Shown here piece after piece: positions 1 to 11,323 of a DNA stretch of 64,000 nt. The DNA lies in assembly GCF_001876935.1 (NCBI RefSeq), contig NC_033797.1:119656070-119720069 (forward strand), written 5' to 3'. The first letter of the stretch is position 1; every line of letters begins with the position of its first letter. Origin of the DNA: Asparagus officinalis. Its lineage: Eukaryota > Streptophyta > Magnoliopsida > Asparagales > Asparagaceae. Below the pieces are notes generated by a model that saw only the letters and a list, made by a program, of their open reading frames with translations, made no database searches and was not told where the DNA came from. The position numbers and the translations under genes were made by a program.

Positions 1-1963
1 TGGGCCCACTAAGAAATCCCCAAACGACGCAACATGCTGGGGGTCGCCGCAACCCTCAACATGACAAAGGAATCATGGCACCCAAGCGCACTATGCTGCG
101 CATCGAAGTCCAAGAGCCCGATGAGAATTCACGCCCAAAAAGGCATGCCTCGAGGCGCGTGACTCTTGAGAGCCCAAAGAAGGCAGTTCTCCCTCAGATG
201 GAAACGTTGTCATCCGATGATGATAACGTTATACCTGAGAAGTCGTGCCAACACACGATAGGTTGCTCCGACTTCCAAACAGACAAGCTGTACTATCGTG
301 CTGGAGGTACGAGCAAATCCAGAAAGAGGAGCCCTCAAAGATTAGAGACTCAATGTCCTTGCTCAAAACTCATTCGGGCGGTATTATCTGAGTGCGACTG
401 CACCAAAATGTTTTCCGAAAGAGTTTCCGTGTTCCAAAGACTCAGTATGGAAGCGCCAAAGCTAAGGACTAGACGTTTCCGAAGAAGAAGAACAATGGTC
501 GAGGATGGTGAACGTTCAAGGGTCACTGCCAACATGACTAGCAAGGGGACATCGGCACGGGATGATTTCGAGTCGATTCTGAGAGCCTCCCGGCCTAGAA
601 CCCGTCTGCAGTCCAGAACCATCGAGCGAGCAACCTATGGTAGGGTGCCGGCTCCGCGGTTGCATTAGATAATACGGTATCCAGCGAGGGACAACCCCGC
701 GAGGCACTTATGATAAGTGCAGAACAAATCGCCAAGATGCTTGAAGACGCCTTAGCTAAGCAGCAGGAAACCTTCAGGTTCGAAATGCAGATGGCCGTGC
801 AAAACATGAGAGAAATGCATGACCAACAAATCCAAGCATTGGCGAACCAGCAAGGCGAACCGAGTCGTCGCAACCAAGTCCATCAGGAGGACGAGGATAC
901 GAATGCTCATAATATCAATGATCCTCCCGTCAATGCAGGGGGTGGTAACGGGAAATCTAGTGAAGATACAGGTGAAAGCCTAAAAATTAAAAACCTCGAG
1001 AGCAAAATTAATACATTGATTTTCGCTCAAGAGACGAAAAAGACAGGCATTCCCTGTCCATACCCAAGAGAGTGGGAATCGATCCCATATCCGGCGAAGT
1101 TCAACCTGATTAACTTTACGCCGTTTGATGGGAAGGGTTCCCCCACTCAGCATTTGATTTATTTCAAATCGCACCTGGGTATTATTTCCGGCAATGAGCC
1201 TCTGATGGTGCGGTCATTCATCGGCACTCTTCGCGGAGCCGCCTTTGATTGGTACCGCCGCCTCAAGCCAGGAAGCGTAAATAGCTGGGACGACATGGAG
1301 ACAAAATTCCTCGCTAACTTCTTCGACAACGACACCGAGATATCTATCGGATCATTGCTCGATGAGAAGCAGAAGGACGGGGAGTTAGTCGACACCTTCG
1401 TCAAAAGGTTCCGGAACAAAGCGATGAATTGCCGGGACCCGATCACCGAGGAATTCATTCTCCAGACTTGCCATAATAATCTGTCCTTAGACGTATTGGA
1501 AGCAATGGGGACAGCACCGTCTGACACTTGGAAGGATCTGAAAGTCCGAGGGGAGCAGGATGAGCGATTTCTTAGAAGGAAAAAGACCGAGAGGAACCAA
1601 CCGACGGTTAATCAGCTGAACTCAAACTTCGCCTCTCATGGTAAGGGCAAGGCACCTGCAGCTGCTGGTGGTGCTAATCAAGCGTCGCAACAGCAATCTC
1701 GAAGGCAGCAAAAGACTTCGGGTCCGAGACTCCAAAAAGAGTACTCTTTCAAGGACGAAGACGTTCCAGCCATCTTCGAATCCCTCCTTGAAGGTAACAA
1801 GATCAAGCTACCACCTATCACAAATCAGGAGGAAGCTGACAACACTACGGACCCAAAGTACTGTGCATACCACAGAAGGGTTGTTCATCCCACCAAGGAT
1901 TGCTTTGCTCTCAAGAATAGCATTCAGACCTTGGTTGAAGCCGGCGTCATAACGCTGAGGTAA
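1..1963 (+). pseudogene. gag: Gypsy gag polyprotein, frameshifted and 5' truncated by the window
   Basis: Gag would form the capsid that packages element RNA. Two open stretches cover it, 75-668 and 710-1963. The second (417 aa) has the retrotransposon gag core at about residues 155-290 (FIGTLRGAAFDWYRRLKPG, then FLANFFDND) and a C-terminal CAYHRR...HPTKDC motif near residue 384. The relative at 29043-30779 reads through the whole first part in one frame. Compared with it, this copy has an extra base near position 20 and has lost about 38 bases near 644, just before the acidic SEDEES stretch, which throws the frame. The protein ends soon after the Cys/His motif (AGVITLR), earlier than in two relatives, so gag may end here by design in a gag-only element or be truncated. 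Confidence 0.85.
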
Positions 1964-2529
1964 GCCAATTGAGAATGGCAAAACTCCGACCGGTATAAGA
2001 GTATAATAAGAACGGCATAACTCCAAAGAGTATACGAGTATAAACTGTTTCTCAATCCTCCAACAGGTACAAGAGGTTAAACTACTCCCTGATACTCCAA
2101 TAGGTATATGAGTCTAAACTGTTTCCCCACTTTTGACGGGAAGTTCCTGGAGAATATTAAGCTAATTTTTGTTGAGAAGTTCCTGGAGAATGTTTTTATA
2201 AACATTCTTAAGGATAACTCAACAACACGACGCCGGACAACGCGTTGCAGACAAAGATTCGACGCCAACAATCGATGGTCAGCTAAAGATTAGAAAAACA
2301 GGAACCAACTTCAAGTTTAAAATTCCGACAACGGTCAGACAATAAATGCAGCACCGGAACTCTTACAGCCATTCGACAAAGCACCGAATAGCCTGGAAGA
2401 TTGAAGGAATCAAGAACGGAAGTCATTCCAAGGTCCCATTACACCGGCTGAAGGTGGGGACAATCATATCCAAAGTATTCCAGACTCTTCTATAAAAGAA
2501 CGAGACTGAAATACTTTGGAGGGGGTATC
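1964..2529 (+). repeat. Non-coding tail of Gypsy-1 with short imperfect repeats
   Basis: Between the gag stop and the LTR there is no coding sequence. The first 170 bases hold several imperfect copies of a motif like ACTCC...GGTATAAGAGTATAAACTG, and GAAGTTCCTGGAGAAT occurs twice (near 2142 and 2178). Tandem repeats in the 3' untranslated part are known from Tat-lineage Gypsy elements. Confidence 0.6.
2518..2525 (+). other. Polypurine tract of Gypsy-1
   Basis: GGAGGGGG lies four bases before the LTR start TGTAGGCATA, the position and composition expected for the plus-strand DNA primer. Confidence 0.75.
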
Positions 2530-3445
2530 TGTAGGCATATAAAATTGCTTATAGGTCCCTTAGCACAGCTCGGCACAAACCGACGAACCAACGAGGCGAC
2601 GAGATCGACGAATCGCACGCAAGCAACGGAATACATCCATTCGCATGCGGGATCAAGCCAAGTGTTCGAAGAATCAACGAGTCATCCAACCAAGGGCAGA
2701 CTCGGACGAATCACGATCGAATCAGGATCAATTTCGGACTCGAACTCAGAAGCGGATTTACTGCCAAATCAGGAATCCAATTTACTGCCAAATCAGATCA
2801 TCAAATCAGAGACCAAGTTAATCAAATCACGGACAGAACCAAAGGCGGAAAACACACGAGAGCCTATAAATAGGCCAAGGGGTTCTTCATTTTAGGGGGT
2901 TGGAAATTTTGGAGGCGAAGCTCTGTCGGATTCAAGACTCGAAACTTAGAAAAGATTGGAGCTTTGGGACTTCGGGGACTCACTCTTCCAGATCTGGTGC
3001 TCAGCGATCGTCAACGCCAAAAAAGGCAGGTGTTCGAGAGGACCGGATCTCAGATCTACGCAGACGTACTCCGGATCTAAGCTTGGTCTTAGATCCCGAG
3101 ACTTGGACGATTGTTTCCTTAGTGAATCAATCCTCCCCGGCTATTATTTCCTTTGTGGAATAATACCCGTCGTACTGCTTAGATCTGATCGGATCTAGAT
3201 CTCGCGGTGGTCCACGGATAAACCCCGGCACAGGCAAAGAACCCACACAAAGCAAGAGACCGCAAAACAGGATCTTGCGATTCGTTCGACAAATAAGGAG
3301 AAAGTTGTAATTTTCTTTATTTATTTTTTCTTTGATTTCGTTGTAACCGGATCTAAAAAAGACCGGATCTTTGTAATCGATAAACTATTACAAGAATTTG
3401 CAATGGAATCAATGATGAAGAAAACAACGATTTTTCCCGCGAACA
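2530..3445 (+). repeat. 3' LTR of Gypsy-1 (916 bp)
   Basis: It starts TGTAGGCATATAAAATTGC and ends CCCGCGAACA. The same start and end occur in the minus-strand LTRs at 30746-31446 and 56760-57606, which fixes the boundaries. It carries a TATAAATAG box (2865-2873) and a downstream poly-T-rich section. Confidence 0.85.
2865..2873 (+). promoter_or_regulatory. TATA box of the Gypsy-1 LTR
   Basis: TATAAATAG in the middle of the LTR is also present at the matching place in the LTRs at 30746-31446 (minus, 31324-31332) and 56760-57606 (minus, 57299-57307). This supports it as the conserved core promoter that separates U3 from R. Confidence 0.6.
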
Positions 3446-3816
3446 ATTCCAAGCAACAACGTCCTTCTTCGGCATTTCATCAAACACCAAGCACTCATCT
3501 TCCAAGCTACCATACTTATAACATGTATCGACCAACGCCGTGCCTGCTCTCACACTAAACCCAATATTCCTCCTATGATTCTCTCAACATAAGAATGCAC
3601 CCACTTCCCCCGATTCCAACGACCCCAACTTCGCCACAGTAGACAACACTATGATTGTCGTAGCCTCATCCACCTTGAAGCCGCACATCAACATAGCTCT
3701 AAACAGCCCCCATCGCCTGGTCAAATAGCCTGTGCTTCGCATACCCACCGATCAATGAGTGCAGCCAGCGGGGTGAAGGAGCGATGACCGATGGGTTGTC
3801 CCCGGGCCCTGGGTTG
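3446..3816 (-). pseudogene. Pentatricopeptide repeat (PPR) gene fragment
   Basis: PPR proteins bind organellar RNA. Read on the minus strand, this piece gives phrases typical of plant PPR repeats: LIGGYAKHRLFDQAM, then SLESG and WVHSYVE, then AGTALVDTCYKYGSLED, LVFDEMPKKDVVAWN. These fall in different frames and are interrupted by stops, so the fragment is a pseudogene. It is cut at VAWN by the Gypsy-1 LTR (3445/3446) and on the other side by the Copia LTR at 3817. It is the only non-mobile background left in the first 9 kb. Confidence 0.7.
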
Positions 3817-5029
3817 TGTGGGATCGCTGCAATGGCACTCAAACACTAGAAGGGGGGGTTGAATAGTGTTTATGAAATCTAATGCGGAAACTTTAAATTT
3901 CAATAAAATAATATCACAAAGAGTAAGAAAGATCAAACCAATTGTGTAGACAATCACAAAAAATTTATACTGGTTCGGTCCTCCAGACCTACATCCAGTC
4001 CCCAAGTCTCGCTTGAGATTTCTCCACTATTTCCACTTGCAAAACCGCAAGCACTTGCAACCCGCAAGCAAACCGTATAACATTGACAATCTTCAATTGC
4101 CAATGCCACAACAATCTCTTCTTTCAAGAGATTATCAAACTGAAACAAAATGGTACAACTCTTTCTCTTCCTATAAGCCTTGATGTGTAGATGTGAGTAA
4201 ATTACAATAGGCTATAGGGATGGTTTTTGTTCTAGAGTAATGGAGTTTTTATCAAGAACAAAACTGAAAATTTCACGCAGTTTTTCTCTTCAGAAATGAT
4301 CTTAAGAAGTCAAGAAAAACTCAAGTTTATAGAAAGGAATTCTCATAATAAATTTCAGAACTTAAAACCTATTTATAGGTATAATTTTAGTTCAAAAATA
4401 TTCAAAAATAACTGCCAAAAACGTTCATAAAACGTTCATGTTATTTGAAAGAAAATGACAGTTAGAAACACTGTATGGTCGACCAGATTGAGGCCTGGTC
4501 GACCAGACAGGCTTTCTGGAAAATTTCCTGGTCGAATCTGGAGCCTCTGGTCGACCAGGTCCATATCTGGTCGACCAGACAGAGAAATTTCTGAATCTCT
4601 GTATCTGGTTATTATATCTGGTCGACCAGACATTTCTTTGGTCGGCCAGAAACTATGTTATACATATTTTCAATAGTTTAAAATGTTATTCATTCGTTGA
4701 TTAGACTTAGGATTATACTTAGAATATTTTCTATGATCTTCTAAGTGAGTAGTGTGTGTTGTGTGTGTGATCAAGGCTTGTACAAAGATTCTAAAAGAAA
4801 AGATAAAATTATATCACTCTTGTAAAGTATATTTTCTTCTTGAAGCGCGAAGTGACTTGATTAACTTCATCTTTTTGATCTTTGAAATCTTGTCTTTGAT
4901 ATAGCCTTAATATCTTGATTGTTGCTTTGAGATATATATCTTGAATCTGCAGTAAAATATGTTAGATAAACAATAATTTGTTATCATCAAAATATAAGAG
5001 ATATTGTAACATCAACCATGTTCCCAACA
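3817..5029 (-). repeat. Copia-1 LTR, distal copy (1213 bp)
   Basis: On the minus strand it starts TGTTGGGAACATGG and ends at the equivalent of GCGATCCTACA, here GCGATCCCACA. At 4480-4640 it holds several copies of the palindrome TGGTCGACCA. It is preceded on the minus strand by the polypurine tract ending in GGGGAGAT. Confidence 0.85.
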
Positions 5030-5841
5030 ATCTCCCCATTTTTGATGATGACAAATAATATTGAAAAACTTTAATTAAACATACTTACTCCCCCTGCAAC
5101 AATGCATACATGTTAATTTAACACACAAAAAATAGCACTTATTAGTAATCCTAATATTGTATAACAATATTTTAATATTGCAATAGTTGTCAATATTTCA
5201 ATATTCTAATATATCTCCCCATTTGTCATTAGCAAAAAGAAGAAAAGAAAGGGAGATAATAATAAATAATAAAATAATTAATACATTTCTTCAATACAAC
5301 CTAATATTTCTTCAACATGGCCTAAAACTTCAAATAAATCTTCAAGATTATGCGCATAGTCCATTACATCTCCTATCCAAATAGGAAGACATAAGCTTGC
5401 AATGAAAATTAAGTTTTCTATGGGAGTCATATCGAATGTATTATGTTATTTAAGAAGAAATATTTCTCTATTTATAACCATGGAAGTAGTTATTAGAGAC
5501 TAACCATCAAATAGTTATTTAAGAATTGGTTAGAAGAACTAAAATATGAGTTAAAAAAACTTATGAAACATTTCTCTTATGTTAACCAAGATAAATAACA
5601 AGAATATTTGCTAAAAATAAAATTCATTAAGCAAAAGCAAACATACTTGTTCATTAATAACTAGAAAAAGCAAACATATCAAACATATTATTAATAAGAG
5701 TTTCAGAGTTCATACCGACTGTTCCAATTCCTACCACTTGACCCTTGTTGTTGTCACCGAAGGTAACGGTTCCTCCATCTTTAAATTGTATGGAAGAAAA
5801 TAAGTTCTTGTTCCCGGTCATGTGATTGGAACAACCACTAT
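5030..5841 (-). pseudogene. Copia protease remnant and 3' internal region of Copia-1
   Basis: Reading on the minus strand just after gag, a different frame gives WILDSGCSNHMTG, the Copia aspartic protease start with its DSG active site, then FKDGGTVTFGDNNKGQVVGIGTVG. The protease reading ends near 5683, right after the codons for TLIN. The matching copy at 8903-9256 goes on for about 60 more codons, so the pol region was deleted here. The rest (5030-5680) is AT-rich and non-coding up to the polypurine tract at 5030-5042. Confidence 0.75.
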
Positions 5842-7425
5842 CTAAAATCCATTTTTCCTTTTTATTAGGGATGTATCACTATGTGCATGATAATTACTTT
5901 TCACAAATTTAGAATATAAATAAGCATAATTTTTCTTTTGCATAGAAGAGTATGTTTTCTCATTACTGGAGTTAGAAACATATCCTAATCCTTGTTTACT
6001 CTTAGCAGGTAATTGATAAGAAAGTAGATTATCTAGATTCTCTTTTCCTTTGTTAAATTTACCTACATTCATTAATATAGTTTCATATTTGGTTTTAAGA
6101 CTTTTAACATTATCATCCAAATTTGAAATACGAACTTTAAAGAAATCACATTCTTTTTTAAGAAGTTGATTGTGACTAGATAACTTGTAATTTTCAGAAA
6201 ATAACTCTTTATTCTTCTCTTTAAGATCTTCTATTTGTGAAGCATAAGGAGAGACTAAAGTGTTATTCAAATTTTCATTTTCATTTTTTAATATTTTAAA
6301 AGAAGAATTTAGTTGCTTGTATTTCAAAAATAATTCGTTAAATGCGTCAAGTAACTCATCATGATTACTTACTTGATCATCATCAGATTCATTTGCCATA
6401 AAGCACATATTCGCTTGATGATCTTCTTTTTCCTCTTCTTCATCTGAAGATGACTGGTCACTATCATCCCATGTTATCGACAAAGCCTTCTTCTTTTTGT
6501 TCTTCACTTGTTCATTCTTGTTCTTTGTGAACCCGTTGAAATTGTTAGAAGACTTCGACTTTAACTTTTGTTGTAGGGGACAATCTTTCTTGTAGTGTCC
6601 TGGCTTATTACAACCAAAACAAGTGACTTTGTTAGTATCTTTGAATTTACTAGAAGAGAACTTACCTTTCTTCAAGAATTTTCTGAATTTGCGTGTGATT
6701 ATTTCAAACTCTTCTTCGTCATCGGAATCCTCATCATCAGTAGATGCTTGGAAAGCAAGAACCTTCTTGTTCTTATCTTCATTATCCTTTTTCCGATCTT
6801 CAAGTTGCACCTCGTATGCCATCAAATTCCCTATCAAATTTTCTACTGTCAATGTGGAGAGGTCGTTGGCTTCCTCTATTGCGGTAGTCTTCTTTTTCCA
6901 ATCCGAAGTAAGAGCCCGGAGGATTTTCCTAACCATCTCCACTTTTGTATAGTCCTTTCCTAACGCAATTAGGGAGTTGATGATGTAGGTGAACCTTGTG
7001 AACATTTCACCAGTTGTCTCGTTGTCTCTCATCTTGAACATTTCAAACCTGTGCACTAAAACAGAAAATTTTGAGTCTTTAACCTTAGAAGTTCCTTCAT
7101 GGGTTACCTCAAGTGTGTGCCAGATTTGATGTGCAGTGTTGGAAGTAGACACGCGGTTGAATTCATTCTTATCCATTGCGCAAAACAATGCATTCATTGC
7201 CTTGGCGTCAAGATTCGCATTTGTCCTTTCCACCAATGTCCATTCAGAGTATGGAGTAGTAGGCTTGTTGTAATCAGATTCCACTATGTTCCAGAGATCG
7301 AATCCTATCGATTGAAGGTAGATCTTCATCCTACACTTCCAGTAGTTGTAGTTGGAACCATCGAAAAGTGGTGGTCTTTGAGTAGAATGTCCTTTCTTGA
7401 ACTGTGATGTAGATGGTGTAGCCAT
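5842..7425 (-). CDS. gag: Copia gag polyprotein with CCHC zinc knuckle
   Basis: This 527-residue open frame is the nucleocapsid/capsid protein of Copia-1. It opens with FDGSNYNYWKCRMKIYLQS, the N-terminal Copia gag motif, followed by a gag_pre-type helical region to about residue 185. A CCHC knuckle (CFGCNKPGHYKKDC, about residues 268-281) would bind RNA. After it come acidic stretches (DDSDQSSSDEEEEKED) and a predicted coiled coil rich in Asn, Glu and Lys. The start at 7425 lies 20 bases after the primer-binding site. The frame ends in NGF just as the protease begins one frame away, at an A-rich stretch. This could be a one-base lesion or a programmed shift. Confidence 0.9.
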   Translation of the reverse strand: MATPSTSQFKKGHSTQRPPLFDGSNYNYWKCRMKIYLQSIGFDLWNIVESDYNKPTTPYSEWTLVERTNANLDAKAMNALFCAMDKNEFNRVSTSNTAHQIWHTLEVTHEGTSKVKDSKFSVLVHRFEMFKMRDNETTGEMFTRFTYIINSLIALGKDYTKVEMVRKILRALTSDWKKKTTAIEEANDLSTLTVENLIGNLMAYEVQLEDRKKDNEDKNKKVLAFQASTDDEDSDDEEEFEIITRKFRKFLKKGKFSSSKFKDTNKVTCFGCNKPGHYKKDCPLQQKLKSKSSNNFNGFTKNKNEQVKNKKKKALSITWDDSDQSSSDEEEEKEDHQANMCFMANESDDDQVSNHDELLDAFNELFLKYKQLNSSFKILKNENENLNNTLVSPYASQIEDLKEKNKELFSENYKLSSHNQLLKKECDFFKVRISNLDDNVKSLKTKYETILMNVGKFNKGKENLDNLLSYQLPAKSKQGLGYVSNSSNEKTYSSMQKKNYAYLYSKFVKSNYHAHSDTSLIKRKNGF

Positions 7426-7444
7426 TGTTATCCTTGATCAACCT

Positions 7445-7458
7445 GCTCTGATACCAAT
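7445..7458 (-). other. Primer-binding site of Copia-1 (initiator tRNA-Met type)
   Basis: Minus-strand ATTGGTATCAGAGC directly follows the LTR end CGATCCTACA. TGGTATCAGAGC is the standard plant Copia primer site, complementary to the 3' end of initiator methionine tRNA. Confidence 0.85.
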
Positions 7459-8689
7459 TGTAGGATCGCTGCAATGGCACTCAAACACTAGAAGGGGGGT
7501 TGAATAGTGTTTATGAAATCTAATGCGAAAACTTTAAATTTCAATAAAATAATATCACAAAGAGTAAGAAAGATCAAACCAATGTGTAGACAATCACAGA
7601 AAATTGCATACGCAAACACAAGGATTTATACTGGTTCGGTCCTCCAGACCTACATCCAGTCCCCAAGTCTCGCTTGAGATTTCTCTACTATTTCCACTTG
7701 CAAAACCGCAAGCACTTGCAACCCGCAAGCAAACCGTACAACATTGACAATCTTCAATTGTCAATACCACAACAATCTCTTCTTTCAAGAGATTATCAAA
7801 CTAAAACAAAATGGTACAACTCTTTCTCTTCCTATAAGCCTTGATGTGTAGATGTGAGTGACTTACAATAGGCTATAGGGATGGTTTTTGTTCTAGAGTA
7901 ATGGAACTTTTATCAAGAACAAAACTGAAAATTTCACTCAGTTTTTCTCTTCAGAAATGATCTTAAGAAGTCAAGAAAAACTCAAGTTTATAGAAAGGAA
8001 TTCTGATATAAAATTTCAGAACTTAACACCTATTTATAGGTATAATTTTAGTTCAAAAATATTCAAAAATAACTGCCAAAAACGTTCACAAAACGTTCAT
8101 ATTTATTTGAAAAATATGGCTGTTGGAAGCACTGTCTGGTCGACCAGATTGAGGCCTGGTCGACCAGAAAGGCTTTCTGGAAAATTTCCTGGTCGAATCT
8201 GGAGCCTCTGGTCGACCAGGTCCATATCTGGTCGACCAGACAGAGAAATTTCTGAATCTCTGTATCTGGTTATTATATCTGGTCGACCAGACATTTCTTT
8301 GGTCGGCCAGAAACTATGTTATACATATTTTCAATAGTTTAAAATGTTATTCATTCGTTGATTAGACTTAGGATTATACTTAGAATATTTTCTATGATCT
8401 TCTAAGTGAGTAGTGTGTGTTGTGTGTGTGATCAAGGCTTGTACAAAGATTCTAAAAGAAAAGACAAAATTACATCACTCTTGTAAAGTATATTTTCTTC
8501 TTGAAGCGCGAAGTGACTTGATTAACTTCATCTTTTGATCTTTGAAATCTTGTCTTTGAAATAGCCTTAATAACTTGATTGTTGCTTTGAGATGTATATC
8601 TTGAATCTGCAGTAAAATATGTTAGATAAACAATGATTTGTTATCATCAAAATACAAGAGATATTGTAACATCAACCATGTTCCCAACA
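7459..8689 (-). repeat. Copia-1 LTR, shared middle copy (1231 bp)
   Basis: Its sequence nearly matches 3817-5029, including the TGGTCGACCA palindromes (8130-8310). It is followed by a primer-binding site (7445-7458) and preceded by a polypurine tract (8690-8703), so it serves two internal regions. Confidence 0.88.
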
Positions 8690-9290
8690 ATCTCCCCCTT
8701 TTTGATGATGACAAATAATATTGAAAAACTTTAATTAAACATACTTACTCCCCCTGCAACAATGCATACATGTTAATTTAACACACAAAAAATAGCACTT
8801 ATTAGTAATCCTAATATTGTATAACAATACATACATGTCAATATTTCAATATTGCAATAGTTGTCAATATTTCAATATTCTAATATATCTCCCCCTTTGT
8901 CATTAACAAAAAGGAGAATAGAAAGGGAGATAATAAATAATGAAACAATTAATATAAAACTTCTGGTTCAACCCTAGTATTTTGTTTATATAAATATTTT
9001 TCTTTCTAAAACCGTTGAACAATAAAATTGTCATGTCATTTTCAAACACTATTTTATAGTTTTTATCGCATAATTGACTTATATTAAGCAAATTATACTT
9101 TAAACCATCAACTAATAACACACTATTAATAAGAGTTTTAAAGTTTATACCAACCGTTCCAATTCCTACCACTTGACCCTTGTTGTTGTCACCGAAGGTA
9201 ACAGTTCCTCCATCTTTAAATTGTATGGAAGAAAATAAGTCCTTGTTCCCGGTCATGTGCTTGGAACAACCACTATCTAAAATCCATGTT

Positions 9291-9298
<8 letters not shown>
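8690..9298 (-). pseudogene. 3' internal remnant of an upstream Copia-1 copy, with partial protease
   Basis: Minus-strand reading gives MTGNKDLFSSIQFKDGGTV, then FGDNNKGQVVGIGTVG, a stretch ending in LLVDGLKYNLLNISQLCDKN, and KIVFENDMTILLFNG, the Copia protease and start of the pre-integrase region. It then breaks off and runs into the polypurine tract (8690-8703). The 5' side is lost at the AT run at 9301. Confidence 0.75.

Positions 9299-9300
<2 letters not shown>

Positions 9301-9341
<41 letters not shown>
9301..9341. repeat. (AT)n microsatellite
   Basis: About twenty uninterrupted AT units lie exactly at the truncated end of the Copia-1 array. Confidence 0.95.
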
Positions 9342-9342
<1 letters not shown>

Positions 9343-10151
9343 CAATTCTTATGTCAACTTAAGTGAATAGCAAAAAGCTATCCACCAAAATTTTTAGCCA
9401 ATCATATTTATTTTAAAACAAGCGAAAACATGTTGCAATTAGGAGTTGCAAGTATAAACAAACAACTTCAATTGCAGTTGTGAGTGCAAATTGCATGTTT
9501 CTAAAGTTCTATCAAACAGTTGCAGCAATCTTAGCTGCATTGCAACTCTAGTTGCAAGCTATCAAACGGCTATTTAGTATAGTTTTAGTTCAAACAGTTG
9601 GCTCTAATAATCATATCCATGGCATTCAAATTAAACCAAAATTTTTGTAATATAGCAATAATTAAATTGTCATATATCTAGTTATCATAGAATAATTGTG
9701 CATAAAAAATAGTAATAAAAACCACGTCAGGTTTTGATTGTTTTTACAAGTAAAGGCGGCCGCTATGCAACCGCACTTTCTTTCAATAATGGGCCCACAT
9801 GGAGGGGGAAAAAATACATTCCATTTACATTGATTCATTAATGCGGGCTCGGGAGTTGCATGTCTTGCTCACCAAGCAGGGAAAAGGATTTGTTGCACCT
9901 AGAACTGTAAATCGATCTCTTCCATTAGCAACAAATAAAATAAAACAAACCATCCTTAACGTTTAACTCGAAAAATGGAAACGCGCAATTACTTATCCCT
10001 CTATATATACTTCTGAAAGTGTAAAGTTTCCCAACTTTGGTCAAGTTGTTGGGTGGTGTGATTTAATGAGCGCTGATTCGCTATTATATTGTTTCCTTCA
10101 CATTCAAAGTATATTGAATAATAGAAAATAACAATAATTCAATATAAATAA
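9342..10151. other. Unassigned AT-rich background
   Basis: No reading frame or known element end was recognised. Around 9430-9560 short GTTGCAA/TTGCAAC inverted motifs recur, which may be a decayed foldback element. The last bases (AATAA, 10147-10151) are the target duplication of the next Copia element, so this sequence was once continuous with 13388-13718. Confidence 0.5.
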
Positions 10152-10672
10152 TGTTGGATATTTTGTTGGAGAAAATGTAATTTTGCTTTCATGAATAGTC
10201 CCACGTGGAATAATGTTATGAATACAATTAAAACGTGTGTAACGACTATACATTATGGGGAACGTTACGAAAATTTATGACGAATGCTACCGTATTAATT
10301 GTAGGAATTGTAATAGCTTTCTCAACCCTATATATACACCCCTTATTCACATTCAAATATATACAGAAACAATTCTCTCTTCTTCCTTTTCTCTCCTCTA
10401 CATATTATTTTCATTCATATGTTGGTGTTATTTTTGGGCAACTGTTCTTCGTCTGAGTTGAAGCTCTGTTCTCTCGTCCGCGTACAGAGGTCGGTCGTTT
10501 TCGGGGTTTTTACCGCTAGAGGAGAGAGGATCATCTGCCCTAGGGTGATAGGCGGGACCTCAATCTTCTAGGGCAGTGTTTACACGACTGCTCCCGATTA
10601 ACCCATACTTTCTTATTATTTTATTTCAGATTTATTTTACATGCTATAATTTTATTTGATAAATTTCCAACA
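10152..10672 (+). repeat. 5' LTR of Copia-2 (521 bp)
   Basis: It has TG...CA ends, a TATATATA box at 10329-10336 and a pyrimidine-rich leader. It pairs with 12857-13387. Confidence 0.9.
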
Positions 10673-10736
10673 ATCTAGAAGATTGAGGAGTTTATAGCTA
10701 TTGTTTTAAACCTGAAATTATTTTAAAAAAAAAACC

Positions 10737-10865
10737 ACTGTTCACCGAAGCCACTATTCACCAGTACTGTTCACGCATTTACTGTTCATAGTTACTGATA
10801 CTGTTTTACTGTTACTGTTTACGTATATTTTTTTTTGTTAACAGTCGCTATTCATATATACTGTT
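10737..10865 (+). repeat. Array of ACTGTTCA-like motifs
   Basis: About nine imperfect copies of ACTGTTCAC/TACTGTT occur in 130 bases just after the 5' LTR of Copia-2, where a primer site and gag would normally be. Confidence 0.7.
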
Positions 10866-11323
10866 AAGGAACTAGAAATAATTAAGTGAACCAGTTCAAG
10901 TTTTCTTGGATTAGTTGGTGTCTAAGGCGAGGTTTAGGGGTTGCATAACGTGTTCCGCAAGGAACGCAGTATTTAATTGATCTTTGATCTCCCTCTAATA
11001 CTATCCTTTCATGGCTAAACTATCGGGTAAAACTTTGATCTTTTCACTTTAGGAGTTTTTGGTTAGAAGCTGACCTAGTTAAGTTTCTGGTCTAATGGTA
11101 TTGACAAAAACCTTTTCATTTATAGCTTTGTTTTACAATCATATGCAATATTATTAATTTATTACAAATCATTCGATATGGGTTTTCCATATAAATAGGG
11201 GCTTATACGTCATATGCTTATATGATTGTATTTATTTGATAATTGTTATAATTCCATATGAAACAATTTATATTCAAGCATGAATAAGAGGACCGGAATT
11301 ATGAGAATAATTCATATGCATAA

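Larger units (their letters stand above)
1..3445 (+). mobile_element. Gag-only Ty3/Gypsy LTR retrotransposon, 5' end outside window (Gypsy-1)
   Basis: The visible order is gag, a non-coding tail, a polypurine tract and a 3' LTR. No protease, reverse transcriptase, RNase H or integrase lies between the end of gag (1963) and the LTR (2530). The two relatives with readable sequence beyond this gag point (around 48.6-52.4 kb and 53.4-57.6 kb) continue in coding sequence where this copy stops. This is the layout described for TR-GAG or large non-autonomous derivatives. The long gag, C-terminal Cys/His motif and repeats after the coding region resemble the Tat/Ogre side of Gypsy, but that lineage call is an inference. 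The 5' LTR lies before the window. The element ends in a PPR pseudogene, so the five bases after it (ATTCC) should be the target duplication. Confidence 0.85.
3817..9300 (-). mobile_element. Tandem gag-only Ty1/Copia elements sharing a middle LTR (Copia-1)
   Basis: On the minus strand the order is: protease remnant and polypurine tract (9298-8690), LTR (8689-7459), primer-binding site and gag (7458-5842), protease remnant and polypurine tract (5841-5030), then a second LTR (5029-3817). The middle LTR is at once the 3' LTR of one copy and the 5' LTR of the next. Both internal regions pass from the protease almost straight to the polypurine tract, so reverse transcriptase and integrase are missing. 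The LTRs look nearly identical over 1.2 kb, which suggests a young array. The upstream copy stops at an (AT)20 run, and the five bases before the last LTR are GGTTG. Confidence 0.85.

Noticed and set aside
350..622. Antisense open frames over the Gypsy gag genes (also at 1159-1527, 29071-29541, 54336-54701 and 55280-55552)
   Set aside because: They are shadows of gag on the opposite strand and show no protein similarity.
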